From positions 3,158,220-3,222,219 of the forward strand of contig NW_023998455.1 in assembly GCF_014805625.2 (NCBI RefSeq): a DNA stretch of 64,000 nucleotides, in the 5' to 3' direction. This stretch comes from Glossina fuscipes. Lineage: Eukaryota > Arthropoda > Insecta > Diptera > Glossinidae. Under the pieces are notes generated by a model. The model was not told the origin of the DNA and did no database searches. It worked only from the letters and a program-made list of their open reading frames with translations. The position numbers and the translations under genes are program-made. Shown in pieces: positions 48,101-61,500 of the stretch (its first letter is position 1; every line of letters starts with the position of its first letter).

Positions 48101-51100
48101 AAAATTATTGCTTTCACCTCCCCCCCCCCACCCAAAATATACCCCCTCCACAATTCTTTTCAATTTTATTTCCTTTGACAAAAAAAAAAAAACAAAATAT
48201 GATTATAATAACACTAACAATAACAATCAAGCCCGTTGAGTCCCTTTCGGATGATTTCCTATTCCCTATGACCACATCCCGTTTGTCGTATGCATCCAGT
48301 CCTGAATCCGATTTGGAATTAAGTCCTGGGCCGTCAGCATCTCTGTCGCTCGGCAATTTACCGCAATTGGTTAAGTCCAGCTCAGATCCATCGATTGCCA
48401 CTAATCAGGACAACTTGGATAGGGACAGAGACATAATTGGTGAAGGACTACCACCTCCATATACGGTAAGAGGCAAATTACCTTCTCATCATGAAAAAAA
48501 TTATGAAAATAAAAAAAAAAGTAACATTATATATATATACATAAGAACAATTTTATATACACAGTAACAAAAACCAAAAAAAAAAAACATATCTTCATGT
48601 ATGTCTTCTTAAGTTCTATTTGTCACAAAATTCAAATTTTTATCCAAACACTCTGCGCAAAGACACCAAATTTATTCAAAACTCTTTTCTATTGTTTCTT
48701 TAAAAAAACAAACAAAATAAAAAAAAAACCGACCTTTTAGATTCCGTACGATCATGCTGTCAACCCGACAAATCGTCGCCAAACTATGGAAACATCAAAG
48801 TATGGTATTAGCGGCGGTGGCGTTGCCGGTTATTCGTCTTCTGATCCTGCGACACCTGCTAATCGCCCTCAATCATTATATGGGATTAATGCTCCCGATC
48901 TGCCACCACGCATAGATCGTCAATCGAAACCGGGCCCTGGTGAATTGCCTATTAATACGCCACCGTCACGTTCCAATAGTTCGGGCGGCACAATGGCTCG
49001 TACAGCGCAGGAACGTCTTTTCGGCAAAGCCATTGTTAGCGATGACGTTCAAGCGGAGTATATTACTCGTACCGCTAACAATAATAGTAATAATAATAGC
49101 TCGACGGCGGACGCCCTTGAACGTCACCATGCCTCTTTGGAACGCCAGGCTCGCTTAAATGCTGCGCAATCGAAATTATTAACACCGGCCGGTGCCAGTT
49201 TACCACCTCCTTCGTCTGCTTCGACTCAACCCAATGGTTCTTATGATAGCGTATCCAGCTATGATTCATACAGTGCTACGCAATTAGCTATGCAAAATTT
49301 AGGACGCTTAGGTCCTAATGCACCCGATGATCTCAAATCAGTGCCAAATGCCAAGTAAGTCACCCTTCAAATAAATTCATTCATATATGTATGTATGTTT
49401 GTTGAAAAAGAAAAAAAAAAACTTAAAAACTTAAATTTTAGTGCTGGTCGTCCTCTACCTCCGGTAGTTTTGAACGCTCAACAATCTCAGCCTGAATACG
49501 GCCGCACTACACATGACCATCGTCAATATGGTGGTGGCGCTGGTGGCGTTGGCGGTGCAAACGATCTAAATCGTCAAAATAGTCCCGGTCGGCCACCTTT
49601 CCATGATATCAATACCACGCGAAATATAGGTAAAAAAATAACTCATTAAATTAAAAAAAAAAAAATTTATTTCTTCCCTAAATTCTTATAATAATCTTCG
49701 ATGTTCGCTATATCTCGAGAAAATTATATAAAAATTATTTTATTACTTGAGAATGTATTAGTCGACCGATCGAGAATAAATTTGATATAAAATTTTTCAA
49801 TTTGCTCAGTGGACAGCTATTGTGTTTATTAACTACGAACGCGGGAGGATTCAGTTGAACGCAGATATCTTTAATATAAACTCACTAAGAAACAAAATGC
49901 GAAGAAGTGATTCTTTGGGAAATCGGAAGGCGTGAGAAACATTGTTAAGTTATAGAAAAAGAAGAAGAAGACTTAGAATATTACATTGATCAGAAGAGAT
50001 TTTTATCTTTATTATTGATTCTCCGATAGACATTTTCGTGCATACACGACCAAGGAAGAAGAGGAGAAAGGGTCAATTTAAAAATATGCAATATATAGGA
50101 TGACTTCAGACAGATCCACCTTTTATTATACCGTTCGTTTCAGAATCACTTTTTGAATTAATTTAAGCTTGTCTGTCCGTCTGTCTTGTTTCCTTGTGCT
50201 CAATCTATGGATCAAAGACGAGCACTGTAGAAGATGGCTTGGTTTGGATCACTTTTCCGACCACTTCCCATATAAAGTCTCATTTTGAAAATAGTCATAA
50301 GAATAATTGCAGCATAGTGGCCTTGCCCCACTTTAGCGTTTTTAGTTGCTCTAATTGTTTGGTTATTTCAATAGTTAATTTACAGTTACAACTATGGAGA
50401 AACTACACCAATAAGAGTTTTAAGCCTCTTAAAAATTATTAGGTGGCTGCAAAAATGGTGAACATTTTTTCACTTGAAAATGACATTTATTGTGCAAAAT
50501 TGGTGCAATATATATTAATCAAAAGAGTTTCCGATCATTTTCTATAATGTTTTCGGTAACTTATATTGCTTTGGAAGCAATCCATTCACCGACCCATTTT
50601 CAATTGCACTTCTTGAGTTTTGCGACCCCGTCTACCATCCAAGTCATGGTGCACTTATCTGAACAAGAGTCAAACAGGAGGCACCATATCTGGTGAGTAT
50701 GTTGGGCATAATAGAACTTCCCATTCGAACTTCAACCGTGTATCCTGGATAACTCTTGCAACGAATGGCTCCAAAATACCATTTTCCGTCAAAGACGTCT
50801 AGAAACAGTTGATTCGTTAACAGCTAAGCTATTCGAAAGTTTTTTAAAACATAACACATATCGCTTAGGCGCACACCCATTAGGATGAGGTAAATATTTC
50901 TCTACCTCGATTTTTCGATCATGTGTGTTGAAAAGTGATCTTTGAATAACTGTAGAATTGTGTAGAGTATTTTATATTGATCTGCGGTTCACTATAGTCT
51001 TTTTACTTGTTTTATTTTCTTAACTTTCTATTTGATGTAAAATTTAATAAAAATTTTAAATGTTTTAGATCCTCGTACCGGTCCACCGCAGCGTCCTTCC

Positions 51101-54100
51101 AATCTAGGACTGGAAGGCAGTCCCCGTAAAGTCGAAACCAAAACTGATTATGGAAAATACAGGTATTTATTAAGAAATTCTATAACTAATACGAAAAAAG
51201 AAAAAGATATCAAAAGTAAGAAAGTTATATTCGGCGGAACCGAATCTTGCATACCCACCACCACCACTATGTTTTTCGCATTCTACTCTCCAAGTTTTTT
51301 TATTTGATACCCATATCGCTGGTATTATTAAAAATCAATCGCGCTGCTTACCCTATTCATTTTGAAATGACCCCATTTTTAGGCCGATAATATCTCTCCA
51401 TTCGAGGAGTATACAAAATAGTTTTAAATACTCTGGTTTGTTTGCCTTATGATAAATAGGCGAAAAGCCTTAAAAAAAGGAAAAAAATAAAATGTAATTA
51501 CTCGTAATTTTGTGTGGGCATGGCCGAATGGTATCATTTTTGGACCTAAAGAGTAGAGCATTTCGTAAAGTAAATGCGGCAAGTTGCAGTCTTCTAACTT
51601 TAATAATTTCTGATAATTTTTAATAAAAAAAAACCGAGTTGACTGCGCGCTTCTCCTCCGACCAATTTGGCCCGTTTTCAATATCAATCTGCTTGCAGAA
51701 ACTTCTATTGTTACTTTACTTTGTTTTGAAGTCGATATTTTCATTTGTGCGATCTGGAGAGTGCGAACAACACACAACACCACACAGACGCACAGACGGG
51801 CAGACATCAGACTAAATCAAATCCGAATTTCACGTTAATCAAGAATACGTATACTTTAAACAGCCTCTGAAGCTTTCATATACATTATCGAAAATAACAA
51901 AATGAGTATACAGTGGTGATTATAAAATCTAAATTACACTCTACACTCATACTGTAAATATAATAAGTAAAAACTATGTATACAAATTTTACTTATTATC
52001 GTTTTTTTTTTTCTCATTTTTGACTTTTATTTTTTTTTTCTTTCAAAAAAACTCAATGCATGCTTTTTTTTTTTTAAATGAATTTAACTGTTTAAAAACA
52101 TCAACTGAAACGTAATGTATTACAAAAAAAAAATTTAACTTTCAAATATCCTTAACTAAAAGATATCACATACCAAAGCAAGCTCTATACCATCATGCAT
52201 GTCATCCTAAACGAGATTGTTTAAGACCGGCCATAACAACTACCACCGCTACCGCCGCTACCAAATATGCTTATAATCGGGATTTTTTTTATCCGGCACA
52301 AACGCTCGCTTTAGGGAAACATAGCATTATGCAATATATACAACAGCAAACGTCCATTTCGCCTTATGATACTTTGGTTTAATAACGTTTATCATATTAA
52401 TAAACGAAATTTACGAAACTTTGTTATCATTCATACATACATGGTTTGCTGCTGTGTGCTGCTTATCATAGACATGTTAGAGTTTGTACATTTTTTTTTG
52501 TTTTTTTCTTTTCATAAAGATTTTTTATAGTAACCCAATTATATGTCCTTGAGTAAGTCGACCTTTATACTGTTATACATATTGTTATGTGTTATGTATT
52601 AATATATGAGTAATTAGAATAAATTAGGGAGGTATCTTCCTTCAATCCCAAACATTTCTAACCTATCCGCTTTGTTTATTCTCTACTACATTCAATTAAT
52701 AGCACTAAAGAGAATGAATAATAATAGGGAGAGAAGAAGATTATTGACAAGTGGACCAAGCTACAAATTGGGTAGAAAACATTAATTCGTTGAACCATTC
52801 ACTTTGCACAGTTGCGCAGACGGACAGATGGACAGATGAACAGACAAATATGCTTAGGTGCATTTCGAACTTCGAATTAGCTAAGAATTTACATACTTTG
52901 TGGAAGTTTTTGAAACACTCCTCTGCTAGTTACAAAAGTATTCGAAAAAAAGTAAATTTATGGCACAATATAACATTGTAGAAATAGTACAACATCGATC
53001 ATAGAATACACAGATACACGGTCAATGTCGTTTTTGTAAATTTATGTCTCGTAGTTTATGAGTAATGAGTAAAAACACAATTCCTTTGATTCCATTCCTT
53101 TCGCATTCCTTTTGAAAAACAGAGACGTTCTCAATTTGCGTGATATTGTAGACGGACTCCGACTAAATTGGCCCATTTTCAATACCAACCTTCGTACAGA
53201 AACTTCCATTGTTTTTGCCAAATCTGGAGTCGATAGCTTCATTTTTTCGGCTCAGAGAACGACAAACGGGCAGCCCCCTCCCCCCTCCCCCCCTACCACT
53301 CCCATCCTTTAGAGATAGGTATGAAAACAAAACGTCAACAAAAAAATTGAAAAAAACCATCATAGGTGGAACTTTTACATACCATTGATAACTTGTTTGG
53401 TCTGATATCAAATGAGAGAATTGTTGTTCAGCTTAGAGTTCTTTAGCTGAGAGCGCTGTATTGATACATTGATTATAAGAGGAATATTCTTCTTATTGTT
53501 CCTATGCTGTATAAACTTGTCTTTTTTTTATTGAAAGAACGTGGGACGACTTACGAACATACCCAAGTAAATTCATATATCGTTTCCTTGGTATAAGATA
53601 AAAATCTCTCTGCTATATAAAATAAAAGTTTCATGAGATATTTTTTTGTTATTAGCAGTGAGTGCATTCTCTATTGTTATTCTCTCTCTTTGCTTTTATT
53701 TGCATTTGCTTGTGTTAGTCGCCTTTACTCTCATCCAGTGCTTTAGTTCGTTCCTTTTTTGTTCTTCTTCTAGCGTATCCCGTTTTCTTGTCCTTGATAT
53801 GTTATACTGATTATTTCACACACACAGTTGCCTTCAATTTTTGATGTCTTTTCTTTTCATAATGCAGCCGTAGTAACTCTGCTTCACAAGCTGATTATAA
53901 TAAATTATCAAAAACTGCATCGGGGCCTCCAACGTCACATATGGTTGTACCGCCAGCGAATATAAATGGTAATAATACACCTAGTAGTTCGGGTAGCGGA
54001 CCTTTTAAGCCGGTACCACCACCGAAACCGAAAAATTACAGACCACCACTCCAAAATGCTGCTAACGCTAGTGCTGCACATCAATGGGACACCGGGGTAA

Positions 54101-55546
54101 ATCGGATTTTCCAAGGATTTACAATAGTTTCATAAAAGTTGATTTGTATTTCTCATCCAGGAACCGGGATCACCACGCTCACCAAATGGTTTTTATTATC
54201 CTCCTGTTCCTTCCCACCATCATTATGGCCCACAAGCAACACCGGGCTCTCCACATCACGGACCAGCTAGTAATACAAGTATATCTGCGACATATGCCTC
54301 AAATAATAATTACGGTCCTCCCGCAACACCCGGTTATCCTACACCCGTTAATGGTTATAATACTGGTAATGCAGGTACAAGTCATCATTATAATGGAGGC
54401 AGCGGAACCGGACCATATATAGCGCCACATCGTGGCATGCCACCACCCATAGGTAAGTTGTCAAGGAGAAAAAAAAATAGTCAATGCCAAATTTAAAACT
54501 TCAAAAAATGCCTCAACATCTTTCTAAATTCAGTTTTCCGAACCATACTTTTGTGTGTTGTATGCTCTAAGCGAGAACTTGAAAGAACACTGCATTACTT
54601 TCCAAAACGAGCTATCCTGTCATAGATGCATTGTTTTTTTAAGCAATAGAGAATAGTTTACGTAAAGAAGTTTTTTAGAATCGAAAGAAACTTAGGAAAA
54701 TAAAGGGAACTAATAGGTCGAAAGTGAACAAAAAACAACAAAAATCAGAGTTTAAAGCTAGAAGTTTCACTTTAAGAAAAGAAGCAAATTTCTCTACAGA
54801 GTATATATATATAGTCTTGATCAGCATCAAATTCCAAGCCCATTTAATCATGTTCTTATGTCCGGTTGTCCGTCTGTCGCTTACCCAATAAAAAAAGTGT
54901 ACCGAACTTTGATATTTTTTTTCAATACTTTTATAACGTGTGAAAGCAAGCTTCTAAGCCCAATAAAATATATAAATTCTTAGGCAGTTTCGAATTTGGA
55001 ATGCAGCCGAAGATGTCCGTCTGTCCAATTGTATATTATCAGCGGTATATATTCTCTCGCTCGCAATAATGAAGATGTCGTTTACAAATATGCAAACGAA
55101 GTTGCGAATAACCTAAATCGATCAAAGGGCACGCTCGTAACTTACACACGTCTACACAAAAAAAACTGTAAACATCTTTGCTTATTATTCATAAACTACA
55201 CCTTACCCCTTTTATTCCGAAAATAAAAAGAAAAAAAGAATCGCATCCACGAGATATTAAAGAATATGAAAATATAGTTCCTTTGCCTTCTTTTCTGTCG
55301 GTGATGCGTGTAACAGATTTTGGTTATTTACGAACTTAAGCCGCCAAAAACGGCAAGAAAAGCTTTGTTCTTTTAAGCAAAAATTTGAAATGAGAGAATA
55401 AAAAATTTTGAGATTAAGAGATCGGGTCTGCATCGCAAGCCATTCACAATAGACTTGATTGTATATACTTGATGGCGCTTCCCATAAGTAATTTAATGCG
55501 TTTTTCTAAAGTGAACTAAGGTTTTCTTCCCTTCTTAAGTAAAGCA

Positions 55547-55585
<39 letters not shown>

Positions 55586-58500
55586 TATATATATATAATT
55601 GTAATAATATCACAAAATCACATGCAAATCGTATAATAGTTTGCTTTTCCTTCTATTTTGAAATCATCACTATGCCTTAGATTTGGCCGGTAGTCGTGAA
55701 CAGCGTGGCTCAGCTTTTGAATTGTATCGTAAACCACAAATCGGTACAACCGGGCACCATCACAATTTAAGGTAAATATTCAATTTTTGAGTTTTATTTA
55801 AAAAAAAAAAATAAAATTTCTTTCTTTTTTTTCCATTAACTTATCCCTTTTATAAAAAATATTGTTAACGAAAAATGTTTTTATTTTTGTTTATTTAAAA
55901 ATGAAATAAAACGCAAGCAATCTCGAGTTTTTTTTCTTATAAATAATTATATAAAAACATTTTCATTAAAAAAAAAAAATAATAAAAATAATAATAATAA
56001 CAATAACAACAATAATTCATGAACGCACAGAACAACTTCCACTGAAACAAAAATTTTGTTTTTTATTTATTGCAAAAACCAATCAAACAGACACTAAGAA
56101 GATTGAACGGCAATTGATTTACAGTATAAAAAATAAATACATAAATTTAAAAAAAAAAAAAAATTAAAAAAAAATTAAAAACATTTTTCGGGTCAATTCT
56201 TTTAATTTATTTATTTTTTGTTTAATAAATATTGTTTTAGAAGAAACTATTTTTATCTCTAATGAGTTAAAATAGAAAAATAATAAAAAAAATAAAACTT
56301 AATGAAATCATTAATAAAGGTTGTGTCTTTTAAAATATTTTTTAAGTTCAATACATACATACATACATACATACATACATAGTTCAACTAATTCTTACCT
56401 TATATGTTACTCTCTTTGGCTCCTCATACATATGCATTTCTTTTGTTGTATTTACGGTTATTTAGTTCCTTTGTGTTCATTAAACTCATTCAATATTGTT
56501 TTTTGAAAAAAAAATTAAAAAATAAAAAAAATAAATAATTTCTTGTGGGTTCTATTGTTATGTGCGTGCGTGGTATAGTGTAAGAAATTCTAGGAATTCC
56601 ATCCTATAGAACTTTCCAAAGTATAGTACTCTTTCTCTTTCCTTTACCTCTCCCCCACCCATTCAATTGGTATTTGCAAAATAAAGAACAAAAATTAGTT
56701 TTGGAGTAAATTTATATATATATACATATACATATGCATATATATGTATATATATATATATATATACAATTCATAAATTAAAGAGTCGATGTGCGTGATT
56801 GAGTGGAAATCCTTAGAATATTTACAAATTTAAGAAAATTTTTACAAGTATTTTATAAACAAATCTTTATCACTCCTTGCCTTTCGTCCTCTTCCCCTTT
56901 TTTACCGCATTGACCTGAACCTCATAACACAAATTTAATTCTATTAGTCCGAACAATGAAACCAATGACATATTACACGCTATGTGGGTGTTACAAAACA
57001 GTAAATATTAATTGGCGCCACTCTCCTCGTTTCCCGTTGCGGATATATTCTAGGTAGTCCGGTGGGAACCACAGAAAAACTTATCAAAATTAGAAAAAAA
57101 TTTCTTAATTATGTGCCCCCCTCCTCACACTCCTTTAGAGGTGTATTCTAGGTAGGTCTGCTTACTATTCATACTTTTCCTCATCAGGCCCCTTTACAGA
57201 TATGTTCTAGATGCTTACTAATTATACGCCCCGCCCCCAACTCCTTGAAAATATACGGTAGGCTGTTCAGTGCGGAATACAAAAAGAACTTATTAAATAA
57301 TCGCCGTCGCCGTCGCCGCTAGGTAGCCCTCTGGGGACCCCCAAAAAATTTATTAATTCTACGCCACCTTGCTCGATGCCCCTTTCGAGGTATATTCAAG
57401 CTGACGAGAAACTGATTAATCATATGCCCCGCATTTCTTTGGCGATATACTCTTAAGTAGTCCTGTGGGTTCTATAAAATACTTATACGCCCCTGTCCCC
57501 TTGGGGAGTATAAACAAAAATCTATTAATTGTACGCCCCCACGCTCCTTTAAAGGCATATTCTGGTAAATGCAAAGAAATTTAAAAGCAACTCATTAATC
57601 GTACGCCTCACATTTCTATGGAGATATATTCTAATTGGTCCTGTGAGTTCTATAAATACTTATACGCCCCTGTCCCCTTAAGAATATACTCTACGTAGCG
57701 AACGTACATAATCCATTTAAGCTTGAGCAGCGTGAATAACTGAATCAAATAATAATAATGTAATCCTCGAGTCAGTTCCCAAAAATAGGCAGAAATCAAA
57801 CGGAGCGAAATCAAGCCGAATTGTAAGACCATAGTTACTTACAAATGAATGAAATATGACACTCAAACAACCAATAAAGGGCAGAAGGCGCCTTATCGTG
57901 ATGCAATAACTAAGAATTGCCTGTCCATTATTTTAGCTTCACATTAGCGACGTCTCTTAATCGAAGGAACCGCAGTAATGTTTACATGGGGCGTTCATCC
58001 CTTTCCCCCGTTTTCTCCAAACTAAACATAAACCCATGAAATGTTTTTAATTTTGAAAATACTTGTGAAAATTTTTTGAATGAAAACCACTGGCCCGAAG
58101 AAAATCGAAATAGCTAAGGAAGCCTACTTCTTTCTTTAAACCTGCCTTCCTATTCTTTTCTTTTCTTTAAAAATAAAAACAAACGCAAAAAATTGCTATT
58201 AAATTCTCTCTTAGCGAGATGGGTTCACCATACGGTAGCGCTCAAGAGCAATTATACACTGATTACTATGGCTTGCCGCCGCCGCAACATAAGCAACCGC
58301 CACCTCGACGTTCGAAATCGGCGCCACGCTATCCCTACGATTTACCGCCTGCGCATACAGTCAACACTGGCTACTATCGTAATAATTACGTAACGCCGAC
58401 GAACCCTTATCACTTACAGCAGTATTATCCGGAAAATGAGATACCCCCACCGTTGCCGCCACCTAAAGTGAAAAAAAAATCACTTTTAAAAAGTCCTTTA

Positions 58501-61500
58501 ACGGTTATAAAGAATGCTTTAATCAAATCAACTCGTCCCCTAAGACGTATGAATAGCATGGTTGAGCCGGAACGTAAAGCAAAAGGTTTAAGGCGTCAAC
58601 ATTCGATGTTGGAACGTGGCGTTCAACGGCCCTATTACCCCGATGAGTATCCCACTTATCCAGCCGGTCTGGATGAACGATATTATGCACCTAGAGGGCC
58701 CATTACACCAGAAATGCATCATCATCATCATCATCACCATCAGCAGCAGCAGCAGCAGCATCAGCAACAGCAGTATTATTCAAAAGATCAACATCAACAA
58801 CAACAAAATTGCTCTAGTCTTAAATTATCCGATAATGCGTACAATCAAAATGTAATGAATGGTACTTACCAGAATTTGGAAACTGAAGATATTTACGGTC
58901 ACCTGAGTACAGTGCCTAGGGGAGGTCGTCTGAAACCGTCCAATGAAGAATGGAACGGCTATGAGGACGATAAGCTCTATGTCAATCGAGCCCTAATCGA
59001 TTTGGAAAGGCGGCAAGCTGAAGCAATGGCTGCCATGCAAGGCCGCAACGGTAGAAGAATTATTCGCAGGCATAGTACAACAACAGCCGATCGTGTTAGC
59101 AATCAACGTAGACCTTTAATGTTGGCTAGCGATTATGATCGTAATGAGGATTTACTACTTAGTAAACCTTGTCTCTATTCGAATGATGATATACAACATA
59201 GGGCTCCAAATTCAGAAGTTATGACTCGTCGACGATTCTATCCGGGGACTTCTCATGAAATCGCCGATATGAACGATCCGATATATCAGTCACGTCGTGA
59301 CGTACAACGTGAAATGCAAAAACGTCATTTATATCAGACCAAAAAAGAGATGCAAGAGCGCATTATACAAGGTAAACGTGATATGGAAAAGGAATTCAGC
59401 CCTCAGAGTAGTAGTACACATTCCGAAATGGATGAGAAGTCTGAGAGAGACTTCATGTATCAGAGCAAACGTGAATCAAAGGATGGAGCTTTAAAAACGC
59501 GAGCCCAATTACGAGAGCAAATCTATCAGACAAGGCGTGAGGCTTTAGAAAGTATGGCCGAGCCTGGCTATATCACGAAACGTGATATAGGTCGACCCGA
59601 GCCAATATACGAAACAAAAGAGGAAAGTATTCTACAATCGAGAGAAAACGAGACCGACGAGAAAAAGGAAAGCAAACACGATATTACTGTAGTCGAAATT
59701 AATCGTGAATCTGATAGCTTAAGTCGGTCCGAATTGCAAAAATCTTCAGATACTGTCATAGAGAATACCATTGATGTTAATGAGATGCAGATTTCTACTC
59801 CTAACTTAGCCTCGAAAGCCCCATTGGTGCAAAGTGAAGATTGCGATGATTTAGATAATGAACCAATCCAAGACTTCGATAAAACCGAAATGCCAACAAT
59901 GATTGAAAATGAGCATAAGCGTGCCATGCTAGAAGCTGAAGAAAGCCCTGTTGAAATGAATGCTAGCGCAAGTAGATCCGATGAAGTGTTCGAAGTAACG
60001 AAAACGTCAAATGTTTTAAGCGAAAAATCTCCGATAAAACTTTTAGTAGATTCACCCAACTCGCCTATAGGTCAGGTAATACAACGACCTATGCGCACTC
60101 CTTTTCATATATCGAATATCTTAAAGCGTACCGCCCCACCGCCAACACTGAAACCTTTAAATGAAAGCCGCACGTCGGTGGAAACTCAATATACATCACA
60201 GGCTAGTTTGCCGGTGGGACCTCCAAATGCCACTAGTACCCCTTATACGAGCAATATGTCTTTGCCTATAGCTGGCCCAGTGCCTATTACGGCACCCGCT
60301 GCGGCCAGTTTACCGGGTCAAGGATCTTTTCCTCCGATACCGCGTGAGCCAATCACTACGAGGGGAATCTTCGATAGCACAGGTGGTACTTTGACCGATA
60401 CTGTCTGGAATGTATCACTTCAAATACCTCCCCTTGCTATAGCGGCTGGCGTACGTCAAGAAATCTACTTTACTGTGAGTGATCCGCGCTTAGGACAAGC
60501 TGTAGGCGGCCCTCCTTTGGATATGGAAAATGGTTTGTTTCAATTATGTTTCTCTCTCTCTCTTTCTCTCTCTCTTTCTTTCTTTCTCTCTTTCTTTTTC
60601 TATCTCTCTTCCACTTTTCACTTCACTGTCAATTCTTCTGTAAAAAGAAAAAAAAACTTAATTCAACCACACATTAATCAATTATTTTCTTTTATCTAAA
60701 AAAGATTGTACAAAATATAATTTATTTTGCATACCACTTGATTAAATTTACTGCAATACTGCAGTACTGCAATATTTAAAGTTAAATTTTTTCTTGTTTC
60801 TTTTTTTTTTTATAATTTTTCGTTTTTACTAACGATTCCTTATTTAATTTTTTTTCATTTATTTTGCATCTAATCGTCTGTATGTAAGAGTTTCGTTTGC
60901 ATGCGCAAAAATGATACTAACAACAACAACAACAACGGTAGTTAGCAGCGCTGATTTGAAAAGTTCTAAATGCGTCGTGTATACCTCATGTAGATTTCAT
61001 GTGGTGTCCCGTTGTAACTACTAGAAATGATTCTAGTAACTAGTAGAAAAGCTTCTTAGAAATGCTTGGATACGAGCTTAGCTAGAGGAGGTAGTAGAGA
61101 GAGGAAGCGAGAAAGAGAGAGAGGCAGCACCGATAAAAATAGCCGAAGACAATTTTAGAGAATATGTCAAAGATCTTTTATATGGGACTTGAAGTGGACC
61201 TCTTTTTTTACCTTTTATTATTAGAATTATCACAATCACTTTCCCAGTTGATCTAAGTCTAAGTCTGTCCCTCTGTCCGTCTGTCTTATTATCCTGTGTT
61301 CAACTTACAAGTCGCAAATTTTTGCGATATTTTAATGAAATTTGGTAAACGGACGTGTGTTTGGCCCAAAGACGAACACTATCCAAAATAATCCACGTAA
61401 TTCCACGATCCACATTATATGTTTATATCTCTTTATATAGCAATTTTCGCATAGGGTTTTCTTTTATTTAAATTTTTTTAGAAAATTAATTTGAAATCTA

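Larger units (their letters stand above)
42913..48231 (+). other. pyd: pyd intron around the alternative exon
   Basis: In the form that skips 44369-45784 this is one 5.3-kb intron. It holds the hAT-like MITE, the alternative exon, a SINE fragment, a 100-N gap and a 47-bp duplication. Stretches 42913-43930 and 45785-46870 show only homopolymers and AT-rich sequence; the latter would be the 3' UTR of the isoform ending at 45784, with an A-rich AATAAA-containing block at about 45860-45890. Confidence 0.65.

Noticed and set aside
59568..60059. 163-codon antisense frame
   Set aside because: Antisense shadow of the large pyd exon; serine/leucine-rich as expected from the reverse of Glu/Lys/Asp codons.
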